From assembly GCF_016811235.1 (NCBI RefSeq), contig NZ_JAFBID010000002.1, forward strand, positions 124,001 to 188,000: a stretch of DNA of 64,000 bases. The letters run 5' to 3'. Under the pieces are notes generated by a model. It made no database searches. It had not been told where the DNA came from and was given only the letters and a program-made list of their open reading frames with translations. Origin of the DNA: Microvirga arabica. Lineage in GTDB: Bacteria > Pseudomonadota > Alphaproteobacteria > Rhizobiales > Beijerinckiaceae. The position numbers were made by a program, and so were the translations under genes. Shown piece after piece: positions 35,079 through 44,198 of this stretch (position 1 is its first letter; the number at the start of each line of letters is the position of its first letter).

Positions 35079-35103
35079 CGAACCAAAGCCCACCTTGTCC
35101 GTT
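35079..35103 (+). promoter_or_regulatory. Possible EcfG-type promoter of the stress flavoprotein gene
   Basis: CGAAC (35079-35083), 16-base spacer, CGTT (35100-35103); consensus GGAAC-N16/17-CGTT, one mismatch. It stands 94 bases before ATG 35198, in front of a general-stress-protein-26 homologue, which is a reasonable EcfG target. Supported only by sequence resemblance. Confidence 0.35.
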
Positions 35104-35197
35104 GTTCACCCGATCCCTCGGGAGCCGGCCCGGCCGGCCGAGTGGCTGCCTTCGCTGATCACATCCCGGGCGTACGACATCAATCGAGGAGACGAGA

Positions 35198-35701
35198 ATG
35201 CACCAGCACGGCCATAACGATCCGAATGCTGCGAAGCTTTATGAACTGATCAAGGACGTGAAGATCGCCATGATGACCACCGTCGATACCGACGGCACCC
35301 TGCACAGCCGGCCTATGCACAGCCAGGAAGCGGACGAGCATGGTGACCTCTGGTTCTTCACTCAGATCCAGTCTCCCAAGATGACGGAGATCTCGCGCGA
35401 CAACGAGGTCAACCTCGCCTACAGCGATCCGAGCAGCCAGACCTATGTGTCGGTGTCCGGCAAGGCCGAGATCGTGCGTGACAAGGCGAAGATCGAGGAG
35501 AAATGGTCTGAGCCCCTGCGCGCCTGGTTCCCGAAAGGGACGGATGATCCGCAGATCGCCCTGATCCGCGTGCATCCGGCAAAGGGCGAGTACTGGGACA
35601 GCCCATCCTCGACCCTGGTGCATCTCTACGGCTACGCGAAGGCCGTGGTGACGGGCGAGTCGCCGAAGCCCGGCGATCAGGCGAAAGTCAACCTGACCTG
35701 A
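35198..35701 (+). CDS. Pyridoxamine 5'-phosphate oxidase-like, general stress protein 26 family
   Basis: 167 residues, ATG 35198 with GAGGAGAC upstream. Split-barrel flavin-binding fold: [39 protein letters not shown], and [20 protein letters not shown], as in GS26 proteins. Such proteins bind FMN or similar cofactors; their substrate is unknown and they are not true PdxH. A stress role is inferred from family and from the upstream EcfG-like site. Confidence 0.85.
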   Translation: MHQHGHNDPNAAKLYELIKDVKIAMMTTVDTDGTLHSRPMHSQEADEHGDLWFFTQIQSPKMTEISRDNEVNLAYSDPSSQTYVSVSGKAEIVRDKAKIEEKWSEPLRAWFPKGTDDPQIALIRVHPAKGEYWDSPSSTLVHLYGYAKAVVTGESPKPGDQAKVNLT

Positions 35702-35724
35702 TCGCCCATCAAGCTTGTTTCTCC

Positions 35725-35755
35725 GGGCCGCTCTTTCATCAAGGGCGGCCCTTCG
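35725..35755 (+). terminator. Probable terminator after the stress flavoprotein gene
   Basis: Stem GGGCCGC (35725-35731) / GCGGCCC (35745-35751) with further inner pairing CTT/AAG, followed by TTCGCTATT. The T-run is weak, so efficiency is uncertain. Confidence 0.6.
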
Positions 35756-35793
35756 CTATTGTCCTGCTCCCCGTGAGTAGCAAGGAGCCGGCG

Positions 35794-37086
35794 ATGGTGG
35801 ACATCGCGACCCGCGTCTACAACCATACCTGGAAGATCGACCCGATCGTCCGGTCGGTTCTGGATACGGATTTCTACAAGTTGCTGATGGCGCAGACGAT
35901 CTTTCGACGCCATCGGGACGTGCAGGTGACGTTCGGCATCCACAACCGGACCACCCGCATCCGCCTGGCCGACATCATTGATGCCGGCGAGCTGCGCGAG
36001 CAGCTTGATCATGTGCGCAGCCTGCGCCTGACCCGGGGCGAGTCCACCTGGCTGCGGGGCAACACCTTCTATGGCAAGCGGCAGATGTTCTCGCCGGAGT
36101 TCATGGACTGGCTCGAGACCTTCCGCTTTCCGGAATACCTGCTGGAGAAGGAGGACGGTCAATACGTCCTGACCTTCCACGGCCCCTGGATCGAGACCAC
36201 CATGTGGGAGATCCCGGCGCTGGCGATCCTCAACGAGCTGCGCTCCCGAGGGGTCCTCAGGGGAATGGGCAAGTTCGAGCTTCAGGTGCTCTACGCCCGC
36301 GCCATGACCCGGGTCTGGGAGAAGATCGAGCGGCTCAAAAGCCTGCCGGATCTTTCCATCGCCGATTTCGGCACCCGTCGCCGCCATGGGTTTCTCTGGC
36401 AGGATTGGTGCGTGCAGGCCATGATGGAAGGGCTTGGATCGTCCTTCCTCGGAACGTCCAATTGCCTGATCGCCCTGCGCCAGGAAGTGGAGGCCGTGGG
36501 CACCAACGCCCATGAGCTTCCCATGGTCTATGCGGCCCTGGCCGAATCCGATGAAGAACTGGCCCAGGCTCCCTATAACGTGCTGTCCGACTGGCAGGAG
36601 GATTACGAGGGCAACCTGCTCGTCATTCTGCCCGATACCTACGGCACCACGAACTTCCTGCAGAACGCGCCTGAGTGGGTGCCGGCCTGGACCGGCATCC
36701 GCGTCGATTCCAAGGATCCCATCGAGGGTGGCGAGGAGGCCATCGAATGGTGGCGCCAGCGCGGGCAGAACCCGCGCGAGAAGCTCGCGATCTTCTCCGA
36801 CGGCCTGGACGTGGACGTGATCGAGCGCATCCACCGGCATTTCCGCGGCCGCATGCGCATCGGCTACGGCTGGGGTACGCTGCTCACGAATGATTTCCGC
36901 GGGCTGGCACCCGATGGAAAGCTCGATCCGATCTCCATCGTCTGCAAGGTCATCTCGGCCGATGGCCGCCCGACGGTGAAACTCTCCGACAATCCCACGA
37001 AGGCCATGGGGCCGAAAGCAGAAGTCGAGCGTTACAAGCGCATCTTCCACGTGGGCGAGCAAGCGGCGAAACCTGTTTTGGTGTGA
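35794..37086 (+). CDS. pncB: Nicotinate phosphoribosyltransferase
   Basis: 430 residues from ATG 35794 with AAGGAG just upstream (a GTG at 35773 is less likely). [19 protein letters not shown] is the N-terminal substrate region, [12 protein letters not shown] contains the phosphorylated-histidine region found in this family, and [17 protein letters not shown] follows. It makes nicotinate mononucleotide from nicotinate and PRPP in NAD salvage (Preiss-Handler) with ATP hydrolysis. Stops within bases of the pxpA start. Confidence 0.93.
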   Translation: MVDIATRVYNHTWKIDPIVRSVLDTDFYKLLMAQTIFRRHRDVQVTFGIHNRTTRIRLADIIDAGELREQLDHVRSLRLTRGESTWLRGNTFYGKRQMFSPEFMDWLETFRFPEYLLEKEDGQYVLTFHGPWIETTMWEIPALAILNELRSRGVLRGMGKFELQVLYARAMTRVWEKIERLKSLPDLSIADFGTRRRHGFLWQDWCVQAMMEGLGSSFLGTSNCLIALRQEVEAVGTNAHELPMVYAALAESDEELAQAPYNVLSDWQEDYEGNLLVILPDTYGTTNFLQNAPEWVPAWTGIRVDSKDPIEGGEEAIEWWRQRGQNPREKLAIFSDGLDVDVIERIHRHFRGRMRIGYGWGTLLTNDFRGLAPDGKLDPISIVCKVISADGRPTVKLSDNPTKAMGPKAEVERYKRIFHVGEQAAKPVLV

Positions 37087-37091
37087 CGAAC

Positions 37092-37856
37092 ATGATCATC
37101 GATCTCAACTGCGACATGGGCGAAGGCTTCGGTCCCTGGCCGATGGGAGACGACGAGGCGATGCTCGACATCGTGTCTTCTGCCAACATCGCCTGCGGAT
37201 TCCACGCGGGCGATCCGTCCATCATGTTCCGCACGGCGGAGATCGCGAAGCGCAAGGGCGTGGCCATCGGAGCGCATCCCGGCTTCAACGACTTGCACGG
37301 CTTCGGCCGCCGCATGATCCGCGGGGACTCCCCCCCCGAGATCGAGCGCATGATCGCCTATCAGATCGGCGCCATGCAGGCCGTGGCGTCGCTCGCCGGC
37401 CACAAGGTCACCTATGTGAAGGTGCACGGCGCACTCAACAACATGGCCAACGAGGACGAGGATCTCGCTCTCGCGATCGCCCGCGCCATCAAGGGCGTCG
37501 ATGCGAGCCTCATCAACATGTGCATGCCGGGCCTTCTGATGGAGAAGGCGTCTCACAGCGTCGGCATTCCGGTCGTCCGTGAAATTTTCGCCGACCGCAC
37601 ATATGAGGACAACGGCACGCTCACCAGCCGCAAGAAGCCCGGCTCCGTGCTGCACGATGCGCAATTTGCGGCTGAGCGCATTCTGCGCGCCGTGCAGGAC
37701 AGGGCGATCACGACGGTATCCGGCAAGCGGATCCCGGTCGAGATCGATACGATCTGCGTGCACGGTGACGAGCCGAGCGCCGTGGCCATGGCACGGACCG
37801 TGCGTGCGAAGCTGGAGGCGAATGGCGTCAGGATCGCGCCGTTCGCAGCTTCCTGA
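37092..37856 (+). CDS. pxpA: 5-oxoprolinase subunit A, LamB/YcsF family
   Basis: 254 residues from ATG 37092; a GTG at 37083 overlapping the pncB stop is an alternative. Family pattern: [50 protein letters not shown], and [10 protein letters not shown]. In bacteria PxpA works with PxpB and PxpC to cleave 5-oxoproline to glutamate. No pxpB or pxpC is seen in this window, so the partners are elsewhere or it acts otherwise. Confidence 0.9.
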   Translation: MIIDLNCDMGEGFGPWPMGDDEAMLDIVSSANIACGFHAGDPSIMFRTAEIAKRKGVAIGAHPGFNDLHGFGRRMIRGDSPPEIERMIAYQIGAMQAVASLAGHKVTYVKVHGALNNMANEDEDLALAIARAIKGVDASLINMCMPGLLMEKASHSVGIPVVREIFADRTYEDNGTLTSRKKPGSVLHDAQFAAERILRAVQDRAITTVSGKRIPVEIDTICVHGDEPSAVAMARTVRAKLEANGVRIAPFAAS

Positions 37857-37878
37857 AACTGGTGAGGCGCCGCCTCTT

Positions 37879-38751
37879 TTAGCGCCCGAAAGCTTTGGCT
37901 AGGAAGGGCTGCAGCGCCGCGAGGGTTTCTTCCGGCGCTTCCTCGGCGAGATAGTGGCCGCAATCGATGGCGTGGCCCTCCACGTGATCGGCCCAGTCAC
38001 GCCAGACGGCCGGCACATCGTACCATTGATCGAGGCCGTTCCTGCGGCCCCAGAGCGCCTGGACCGGGCATAGGATCCGCCGGCCCGCCTTCCGGTCTTC
38101 TTCGTCGAGGTGCATATCGATGGTCGCGCCGGCGCGATAATCCTCGCACATGGCGTGGATCGTGTCCGGATCGGTAAAGCAGCGGCGGTATTCGACAAGT
38201 GCTTCTTCATCGAACATCGAGCGCCCGCGGCGAAGATAGATGGCATCGGGATCCGACGCGATCAGTCGCTCCGGCAACGGATGAGGCTGCGCAAGAAAGA
38301 ACCAGTGCCAGTAGCCCATGGCGAACGCCATGTCCGTGCGCTGGAAATGCTCCGCGGTCGGGATGATGTCGAGAACCGACAGCGCCACGATCCGGTCCGG
38401 ATGGTCGAGCGCCATGCGGTATGCACAGCGTCCGCCGCGGTCGTGACCGACGACGGCAAAGCGCTCGAAGCCCAGGGCCCGCATGACCTCCACCTGGTCG
38501 CGCGCCATGGCTCGTTTGGAATAGGGCTCATGCTGCTCGTCTGTCGGAGGCTTGGAGCTGTCGCCATAGCCGCGCAGGTCGGCGCACACGATCGTGTAGC
38601 TCTCGGCAAGCTTCGGCGCCACCTTGTGCCACATGACATGCGTCTGCGGATGTCCATGCAGCAGGAGCACGGGCGGACCGCTGCCGCCGACACGCAGGTT
38701 GATGACGGCCTCGGATGTTTCGATTCGACGGTGGGTGAAAGTCTCGAACAT
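37879..38751 (-). CDS. Alpha/beta hydrolase resembling fluoroacetate dehalogenase
   Basis: 290 residues. By eye it aligns along its length with Rhodopseudomonas fluoroacetate dehalogenase: LLLHGHPQTHVMWHKVAPKL, DEQHEPYSKRAMA, GHDRGGR, VLDIIPTAEHFQRTD, HWFFLAQP, MCEDYRAGA and GHYLAEEAPEET. Catalytic residues are present: nucleophile D104, D128, H266; carboxylate-binding R105 and R108; halide pocket H149, W150, Y205. Its reaction would be hydrolysis of a haloacetate (possibly fluoroacetate) to glycolate. Many relatives are annotated only as alpha/beta hydrolases and activity is untested. Confidence 0.8.
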   Translation of the reverse strand: MFETFTHRRIETSEAVINLRVGGSGPPVLLLHGHPQTHVMWHKVAPKLAESYTIVCADLRGYGDSSKPPTDEQHEPYSKRAMARDQVEVMRALGFERFAVVGHDRGGRCAYRMALDHPDRIVALSVLDIIPTAEHFQRTDMAFAMGYWHWFFLAQPHPLPERLIASDPDAIYLRRGRSMFDEEALVEYRRCFTDPDTIHAMCEDYRAGATIDMHLDEEDRKAGRRILCPVQALWGRRNGLDQWYDVPAVWRDWADHVEGHAIDCGHYLAEEAPEETLAALQPFLAKAFGR

Positions 38752-38803
38752 CCCGTGAGTGTCTTACAGTTTTCGCTTTGAAACCAGCGTCAACGAAACG
38801 TCG

Positions 38804-38833
38804 CAGGGCTGCGAATGGCAGATCGCAGCCCTG
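38804..38833 (-). terminator. Hairpin, possible terminator of the DUF882 gene
   Basis: Eleven perfect base pairs, CAGGGCTGCGA (38804-38814) with TCGCAGCCCTG (38823-38833), loop of eight, 31 bases past the DUF882 stop on the minus strand. T residues downstream are scattered, so it may be a weak or factor-assisted terminator. It lies between two co-oriented genes. Confidence 0.5.
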
Positions 38834-38864
38834 TGGTTCACGGCGAATGCGAGATGACGCAGTC

Positions 38865-39407
38865 TCACCAGGAGCGGCGCTCCCCATTGTCGATGTGGAT
38901 GATGCCGTTCCGGTACATCTTCAGGCCCCCAACCTGCGGGTGAGACCGCAGATAGGCCATCACGCCGCGCACGCGGGTGCGGACCCTGAAGTCGATGGCC
39001 CGGCACGAGAGGTGGAGAGATTGGCGCGCGCCGCCTGCGCGCCAGTTGCGGGAGCGGTTGCGATGGGTGGATTCAACGCTGACCGGACCGAATTTCGCCG
39101 CCACAGAAGCGACGACCTCGCGCAGATTGCCCGGAACGCAATTGGTCGGAGCACTCGCTCGCAGCGTGATCGCCCCCTGTGAGACCAGCGACGCGAAACC
39201 GGAGAGAGTTCGCGCACTCGGCAGGCTTCCTGTCGTCTTGGGATCGTTCATCTCGTCGTTGGAGGGGAGGCTGACATATTGAGCGGGCGGTACGAGCCCT
39301 TCGTCACCGTCTCCGGCTTTGAGCGCAGCCGGTGACAGCCCGAACAGAAACGCGCTGGTCACAAGACAGTATCTCGACGCGTGGCGCACTCGGGGGGTGA
39401 TGCTCAT
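38865..39407 (-). CDS. Exported DUF882/M15-like peptidase-fold protein
   Basis: 180 residues from ATG 39407 (GGGAG upstream). Signal peptide region around YCLVTSAFLFGLSPAALKAG. The C-terminal domain (about 95-180) shows the M15/YcbK-type zinc-site pattern: STHRNRSRN, SLHLSCRAIDFRV, and IIHIDNGERRSW (His and Asp ligands spaced as in DUF882). Such proteins are thought to act on peptidoglycan peptides in the periplasm. Substrate is not known. Confidence 0.75.
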   Translation of the reverse strand: MSITPRVRHASRYCLVTSAFLFGLSPAALKAGDGDEGLVPPAQYVSLPSNDEMNDPKTTGSLPSARTLSGFASLVSQGAITLRASAPTNCVPGNLREVVASVAAKFGPVSVESTHRNRSRNWRAGGARQSLHLSCRAIDFRVRTRVRGVMAYLRSHPQVGGLKMYRNGIIHIDNGERRSW

Positions 39408-39743
39408 CGGGTTCTCCCGTTCTGAGCCCCTACAGAATTTCATGCCGCAGAAATGGTCCTCCCAGCGGCATTGTCTTATTGGTCAGGTAACTGACGGTTG
39501 CGTGAAGAACGCTACGGAAGGCAACCTAAAAGAAGCTTGGCACTAGGCAAGGGTGTGCAGGCGGGAATGGGAGCCGTCGATCACGTGCATGGTTGGCAAA
39601 GCTTTAACCTGCAAGGAATTCAGGCGCGTGAGAAATTTGGTGTTAGTTTTGAAATAACAGAGCTTTAACTCTTGCAGTCCGTGAGCCCGATACACACATT
39701 TCGCGCATGGGACCGATAAGCTTTCGGTCTGCTGGAGACTGGA
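39408..39743. other. Intergenic region between DUF882 and DUF4112 genes
   Basis: 336 bases holding the divergent promoters; no gene seen. A six-base-pair inverted repeat GACCGA...TCGGTC (39711-39729) lies just ahead of the DUF4112 ribosome binding site (GGAG). No known operator recognised. Confidence 0.4.
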
Positions 39744-40181
39744 ATGAACGCTTCCCGTAGTGCTGTTTTCGATGCGATCAAAACTGCCGGCCCGAGCCGG
39801 GAGGATGCGATAGCGCGCATCACGCTGGTTGCAAAGCTGATGGACAGCGCCTTTCTGATTCCGGGCCTGAACCGGCGTGTGGGCCTGGACGCGGTGCTGG
39901 GCCTCGTGCCGGGCATCGGCGATGCGCTCTCTGCGGCGCTCGCAAGTTATATCATCTGGGAAGCCCGCCAGCTGGGTCTGCCGCGCTGGAAGATCGCCCG
40001 CATGATCGGCAACGTGGCGGTCGACACAACCCTCGGTGCCATTCCCCTTGCGGGCGACGTGTTCGACGTTTTCTTCAAGGCCAACGAGCGGAACCTGCGC
40101 ATCATCCATGAGCATCTCGGCACGCCCAAGCGCGGGCCGAAGGAGATCGACGGCACCGCGGTCAGGATCGAGGAGCGCTGA
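39744..40181 (+). CDS. DUF4112 domain protein
   Basis: 145 residues. The family pattern is clear: LAKLMDSAFLIPG-like start (VAKLMDSAFLIPGLNRRVGL), DAVLGLVPGIGDALSAALAS, RMIGNVAVDTTLGAIPLAGD, and VFDVFFKANERNLRIIHEHL. Two hydrophobic segments suggest a small membrane-associated protein. Function unknown. The stop is followed at once by the start of the next gene. Confidence 0.88.
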   Translation: MNASRSAVFDAIKTAGPSREDAIARITLVAKLMDSAFLIPGLNRRVGLDAVLGLVPGIGDALSAALASYIIWEARQLGLPRWKIARMIGNVAVDTTLGAIPLAGDVFDVFFKANERNLRIIHEHLGTPKRGPKEIDGTAVRIEER

Positions 40182-40568
40182 ATGAGACGGCTGCTGTGGA
40201 TTGTCGCCTGGATGGCCGTGGCGATCTGGTCGTTGTTCGCTTGGGGCGCTTACGGCCTGCTGGACTTCTTCGGCGGCGTTGCGGCCCGCAATGCCGACAT
40301 CGTTCCGGGGAATCCCGAGGCGGTCGAGTGGCTGTCCTGGGCTCTGATGACTCTCAGGGGCCTAGGCCTTGGCGCCATCGTGGTCGTCTGGGCGCTCGTG
40401 TCGCTGCTTATTCTCGCCGTTCCGGCCGTGCTCGGCCTGTTTCTGGGCGGCGCAAGACGTGAGCAGTACGTCGAAGAGTGGCGTGGGCCCCGAGGCGATC
40501 CTCGCACGTCGGGTCCATTCACATCATCATCCGGACAGCCTCCAATCCGGCGGATCGAAAGGCGCTAA
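40182..40568 (+). CDS. Small membrane protein of unknown function
   Basis: 128 residues, starting directly after the DUF4112 stop, so the two genes form an operon. Two hydrophobic segments are visible (WIVAWMAVAIWSLFAWGAYG and IVVVWALVSLLILAVPAVLG). The C-terminal 35 residues are polar and basic. I do not recognise a family. Followed by a strong terminator. Confidence 0.72.
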   Translation: MRRLLWIVAWMAVAIWSLFAWGAYGLLDFFGGVAARNADIVPGNPEAVEWLSWALMTLRGLGLGAIVVVWALVSLLILAVPAVLGLFLGGARREQYVEEWRGPRGDPRTSGPFTSSSGQPPIRRIERR

Positions 40569-40572
40569 TGAA

Positions 40573-40608
40573 AAGGGCGAAGCGGATGCCGCTTCGCCCT
40601 TCGCTTTT
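40573..40608 (+). terminator. Intrinsic terminator after the DUF4112 operon
   Basis: Thirteen perfect base pairs AAGGGCGAAGCGG (40573-40585) / CCGCTTCGCCCTT (40589-40601), loop ATG, followed by CGCTTTT. Strong stem with a short T-run. Confidence 0.85.
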
Positions 40609-40636
40609 CTGGCCTTGGGTGATCGGCCAAAGCACA

Positions 40637-40734
40637 TGTCATCCCCGGCGAGCGTAGCGAGGGAAGGGGATCCATGGCGCAGAGGGTGCGAGTTGATTCC
40701 CTTCCCGTCCGCTGCGCTCCGGCCGGGAATGACA
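40637..40734. repeat. REP-like dispersed palindromic repeat, copy 1
   Basis: 98 bases with inverted ends TGTCATCCCCGGC ... GCCGGGAATGACA and inner arms GGGAAGGGGATCC ... GATTCCCTTCCC. A second copy in the same orientation is at 60553-60646, sharing most positions of the two arms and the central GAGGGTG-GAGT stretch. It lies between convergent genes. Confidence 0.8.
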
Positions 40735-40755
40735 CCAGCACCGCTGGGCAATGTT

Positions 40756-41565
40756 CTAGCGATGGCTTGAGATGAACTGCTTGAAGCGCTCGGATTTCGG
40801 AGCTTCGAATACCTCCGCCGGTGCGCCTTCCTCCTCCACCACGCCCTTGTGCAGGAACACGACCCGGTTCGACACGTCGCGGGCAAAGCCCATCTCGTGC
40901 GTCACCACCAGCATGGTGCGGCCCTCCTCGGCGAGCGAGCGCATCACACGCAGCACCTCGCCGACGAGTTCCGGATCGAGCGCGGATGTCGGCTCGTCGA
41001 AGAGCATCACCTTCGGGTGCATGGCGAGCGCCCGCGCGATGGCGGCGCGCTGCTGCTGGCCGCCGGACAGGTGCGAGGGATATTGATTGCGCTTGTCGAC
41101 GATGCCCACCTTCGCCAGCAGCTCCTCGGCCTCGGCGATGCATTCTGCCTTCGGGCGCTTCTGCACGTGGACAGGCGCCTCGATCACATTCTCCAGGATG
41201 GTCATGTGGGACCAGAGATTGAAGCTCTGGAAAACCATGGCAACGCGCGAGCGGATCCGGTCCACCTGGCGCTGATCGGCCGGCTCCATGCCCCTTCGGC
41301 TCTTCTTCAGTCCGATGGTCTCCCCGCCGATGCGGATCTCGCCGGAATCCGGCACCTCCAGCATGTTGATGCAGCGGAGCATGGTCGACTTGCCGGAGCC
41401 GGAGGCGCCGAGGATCGAGATCACGTCGCCTTCCCGGGCGTTTAAGGAAACGCCTTTGAGAACTTCGAGCGATCCGAAGCTCTTGCGGAGGTTCTGCACG
41501 GAAACGGCCGGAGCCGCCTCGGACGACGCAACGTGGGGCGACAAGGCTGCAACTCCGTTAGACAT
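40756..41565 (-). CDS. Polar amino acid ABC transporter ATPase, HisP/ArtP type
   Basis: 269 residues. Walker [18 protein letters not shown], the family-specific [20 protein letters not shown], signature [15 protein letters not shown], Walker [21 protein letters not shown]. Group members import histidine, arginine, lysine, ornithine or opines. Its start overlaps the end of the HisM-type permease by eight bases. Last gene of the transporter operon. Confidence 0.93.
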   Translation of the reverse strand: MSNGVAALSPHVASSEAAPAVSVQNLRKSFGSLEVLKGVSLNAREGDVISILGASGSGKSTMLRCINMLEVPDSGEIRIGGETIGLKKSRRGMEPADQRQVDRIRSRVAMVFQSFNLWSHMTILENVIEAPVHVQKRPKAECIAEAEELLAKVGIVDKRNQYPSHLSGGQQQRAAIARALAMHPKVMLFDEPTSALDPELVGEVLRVMRSLAEEGRTMLVVTHEMGFARDVSNRVVFLHKGVVEEEGAPAEVFEAPKSERFKQFISSHR

Positions 41566-42283
41566 GGGCGGCCTCCAGACGCGGCTCCACAGCCGGCGGG
41601 CGGCGCAGGTGAGGCGAGAGCCACCATTCGATGGCCATGATGATGCGGGTGATGATGAAGTTCAGAACGAGATAGATCAGGCCGGCGACAACGAAGACCT
41701 CGACCGCGCGGAAGCTTTGCGAGATCAGTTTGGCGGCAAGCCCGGTGATTTCCATCATGGTGATGATCGAGGCCAGCGACGTCGCCTTCACCATCAGGAT
41801 GATCTCGCTGCCATAGGCCGGAAGCGCCTGGCGAACCGCGATGGGGAACACGATGCGGCGGAAGAGCAGGAAGCCCGACATGCCGCAGGCCCGCGCGGCC
41901 TCGACCTGGTTGTGGGGAACGGATTGCAGGCCGCCGCGGATGATCTCGCTGGCGTAAGCCGCCGTGTTGAGCGTGAGCGCGAAGACTGCGCACCAATAGG
42001 GCTCGCGGAAGAAGACCCACAAGCCCCATTCCTGCAGGGTCGGGCGAAACTGGCCGAGGCCGTAATAGATCAGGAAGATCTGCACGAGCAGCGGCGTTCC
42101 GCGGAACACGAAGACATAAGCCTGTGCCGGCCAGTTCAGCACCTTGAGCCCCGATATGCGCATGAGCGCGAGGAGCAAGGCGAGGATGGCGCCAAGGCCC
42201 ACGGCCATGAAGGCCAGGTTCAGCGTCAGCGGCACGCCGCCTATGAGCGTCAGGAAGGTGTCCCGCATGAAGGCGAAGTCCAT
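41558..42283 (-). CDS. Polar amino acid ABC transporter permease, HisM/ArtM type
   Basis: 241 residues from ATG 42283, which overlaps the stop of the preceding permease by one base (TGATG). Hydrophobic, with the family motif [18 protein letters not shown] and the ATPase-contact segment [20 protein letters not shown]. Five or so membrane segments. Forms the channel with the HisQ-type subunit. A much longer frame running through the upstream gene is not used. Confidence 0.92.
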   Translation of the reverse strand: MDFAFMRDTFLTLIGGVPLTLNLAFMAVGLGAILALLLALMRISGLKVLNWPAQAYVFVFRGTPLLVQIFLIYYGLGQFRPTLQEWGLWVFFREPYWCAVFALTLNTAAYASEIIRGGLQSVPHNQVEAARACGMSGFLLFRRIVFPIAVRQALPAYGSEIILMVKATSLASIITMMEITGLAAKLISQSFRAVEVFVVAGLIYLVLNFIITRIIMAIEWWLSPHLRRPPAVEPRLEAAHV

Positions 42284-43014
42284 CAGGAAGCCCTCCGCAT
42301 GCCACGCATCGAGTGGGTCTCCGCGCGCTGGAACAGGTATGTCGAAACCCAGGTGATGAGCAGGTAGAGCACGGCCGCCGTGAGATAGAAGTCGAACGGG
42401 CGCCGGGTGGAACCCGCCGCAATGTGCGACTGGCGCAGCAGCTCCACGAGGCCGGTCACCGAGATGAGGGCCGATTCCTTCAGCACCAGCTGCCATGTGT
42501 TGCCAAGGCCGGGAATGGCATAGCGCAGCACCTGCGGGGCGATGATGCGGCGGAACATGAGCCAGCGATGCATGCCCACGGAGCGTGCCGCCTCGATCTC
42601 GCCGCGGCTGACCACCTGATAGGCGCCGCGAAACACTTCGGCCTGGTAGGCTCCCGAGATGATGCCGATCGCAAGGGCCCCGGTGACGAAGGCCGGCACG
42701 CCGATGAATCCATCGGCGCCGAAGAGGCTGCCGATGGCGCCGAGCGCCGCGCTGCCGCCGAAATAGAACAGATAGATCACGAGGAGATCGGGAATGCCGC
42801 GCAGGACGGTGGTGTAGCCATCCGCGAGGCTGCGGATCACGAGATTGCCGCCGATCTTGCCCCAGGCCACGAAGGTACCGACGACGGTGCCCGCGAGAAA
42901 GCCGCAGATGGCGACCGCAATCGTCATGCCCGCTGCGGTGAGGAGAGCCCATCCCCATCCATTGGGACCGAACCCGACGAGCTCGAAATAGCTCAGTTGC
43001 TGCACGCGTCTCAA
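42283..43014 (-). CDS. Polar amino acid ABC transporter permease, HisQ/ArtQ type
   Basis: 243 residues. Family features: GMTIAVAICGFLAGTVVGTF, TVLRGIPDLLVIYLFYFGGS, and the coupling segment AYQVVSRGEIEAARSVGMHR. It follows the proximal binding-protein gene after 121 bases holding two hairpins. Partner of the HisM-type permease. Confidence 0.92.
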   Translation of the reverse strand: MRRVQQLSYFELVGFGPNGWGWALLTAAGMTIAVAICGFLAGTVVGTFVAWGKIGGNLVIRSLADGYTTVLRGIPDLLVIYLFYFGGSAALGAIGSLFGADGFIGVPAFVTGALAIGIISGAYQAEVFRGAYQVVSRGEIEAARSVGMHRWLMFRRIIAPQVLRYAIPGLGNTWQLVLKESALISVTGLVELLRQSHIAAGSTRRPFDFYLTAAVLYLLITWVSTYLFQRAETHSMRGMRRAS

Positions 43015-43071
43015 CTTTCCTGAATATGTCTCGCCTCTGTGGAAGGCAGCGGGCGAGACGGCACCTTTAAC

Positions 43072-43122
43072 ATCCGGCCTTTAACCGGATCTATCCCGGG
43101 TGCCAGAGCAGGCCCGGGATAG
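43072..43122 (-). repeat. Two hairpins between the proximal binding-protein gene and the permease genes
   Basis: ATCCGG (43072-43077) pairs with CCGGAT (43085-43090), and CTATCCCGGG (43091-43100) with CCCGGGATAG (43113-43122), back to back. On the minus strand they begin 14 bases after the binding-protein stop and lack a T-run. They probably protect the upstream mRNA or cause partial termination so that binding protein is made in excess. Confidence 0.6.
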
Positions 43123-43135
43123 ATTTCCTACGTCG

Positions 43136-43981
43136 TCAAACCTGCGGGGTCGCGTCGATCTTGAACCACTTCTCGGACAGCTTCTTGATCGTGCCGTCCT
43201 TGATCGCAGCCTGAATGGCCTCGTCGAAGCCCTTCTTCAACTCCGCGTCGTCCTTGCGCATGCCCACGGCGACGCCGCGGCCCAGCACGCCGCCGCGCAT
43301 GCCCGTGCCGGCGATCACCATGTCCTTGAATTCGGGCTTCTCCTGCGTGGCCTTCAAGGCCCCGTGGCCGGCGAAGATCGCATCGATGCGGCCTGCGGTC
43401 AGGTCGAGATCGTGCTGCTCCGTCGTCTTGTACTCGCGGATCTCGATCGTGTCCTTGAGGTGCTGCTCCAGGAACTGCGAGTTCACGGTCGAACCCTGCA
43501 CGCCGACCGTCTTGCCCTTCAGAAGCGGCTTCCAGGCCTCGATGGCCTTCTTCGCACCCTCGGGATCCTTCTCGAAGCTCACCGTCGTGCCGCTTCCGGC
43601 CAGCTTGGCGAGTGGCGAGTCCTTCATCACGCCGAAACCGTGCGGCGTAGAGGCGTAGGGAAGCGAGAAGTTGATCACTTCCAGGCGCTTGTCCGTGATG
43701 TTCATGCCGGCCATGATCGCGTCGTACTTCTTCGCCTGGAGGGCCGGGATGATGCCGTCCCAATCCTGGGCCACGATCTCGCACTTCACTTTCATGCGGC
43801 CGCAGAGCTCATTGGCGAGGTCTATCTCGAAGCCCTCGAGCTTGCCGCCTGCGCCCGTGAAGTTCCAGGGGGCGTAAGCGCCTTCCGTAGCGATCTTGAC
43901 CGTCTTCTCCTGTGCGGCCGCTCCGCCGGTCGCAAGAGCGGAGGCTAGCAGGCCGAGACCGATTGCCTTGAGTAGTTTCAT
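43136..43981 (-). CDS. Periplasmic polar amino acid binding protein 1 (HisJ/ArtJ type)
   Basis: 281 residues from ATG 43981, six bases after GAGGG; an in-frame ATG two codons earlier is possible. Signal peptide MKLLKAIGLGLLASALATGGAAA. Mature part with EGAYAPWNFTGAGGKLEGFE, DLANELCGRMKVKCEIVAQD, WDGIIPALQAKKYDAIMAGM, typical of the lysine/arginine/ornithine/histidine binding class. Very similar to the protein encoded immediately upstream (44199-45044). It is the copy linked to the permease genes. Confidence 0.9.
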   Translation of the reverse strand: MKLLKAIGLGLLASALATGGAAAQEKTVKIATEGAYAPWNFTGAGGKLEGFEIDLANELCGRMKVKCEIVAQDWDGIIPALQAKKYDAIMAGMNITDKRLEVINFSLPYASTPHGFGVMKDSPLAKLAGSGTTVSFEKDPEGAKKAIEAWKPLLKGKTVGVQGSTVNSQFLEQHLKDTIEIREYKTTEQHDLDLTAGRIDAIFAGHGALKATQEKPEFKDMVIAGTGMRGGVLGRGVAVGMRKDDAELKKGFDEAIQAAIKDGTIKKLSEKWFKIDATPQV

Positions 43982-44150
43982 CGTCATCCCTCTGGTCAGC
44001 TTCGACTGATCCTGTTGTCGGCCGGAGCAATAGGGCTCTCATGCCGCACCTGAAAGCTAACAGTCAAAAGCCAAGCCGGCGCAAGTCCTAAACATGCTGA
44101 ATAAACTGGCCAAGCTGGCTATTTCAGCTGCAAATGGTGCAGCCCGATAT

Positions 44151-44178
44151 GAAAAAGGCGCGGCCGGAGCCGCGCCTT
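44151..44178 (-). terminator. Intrinsic terminator after binding protein 2
   Basis: Stem of ten perfect base pairs, AAGGCGCGGC (44155-44164) with GCCGCGCCTT (44169-44178), loop of four. Read on the minus strand it is followed by TTTTTC. It should end the transcript of the distal binding protein before the second binding-protein gene. Confidence 0.85.
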
Positions 44179-44198
44179 GATCGTGCCGGCGATATCGA

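Noticed and set aside
41558-42958. 466-codon single frame covering both permease genes
   Set aside because: Only the last 241 codons read as HisM; the first part is out of frame with the HisQ gene, which is complete in another frame.
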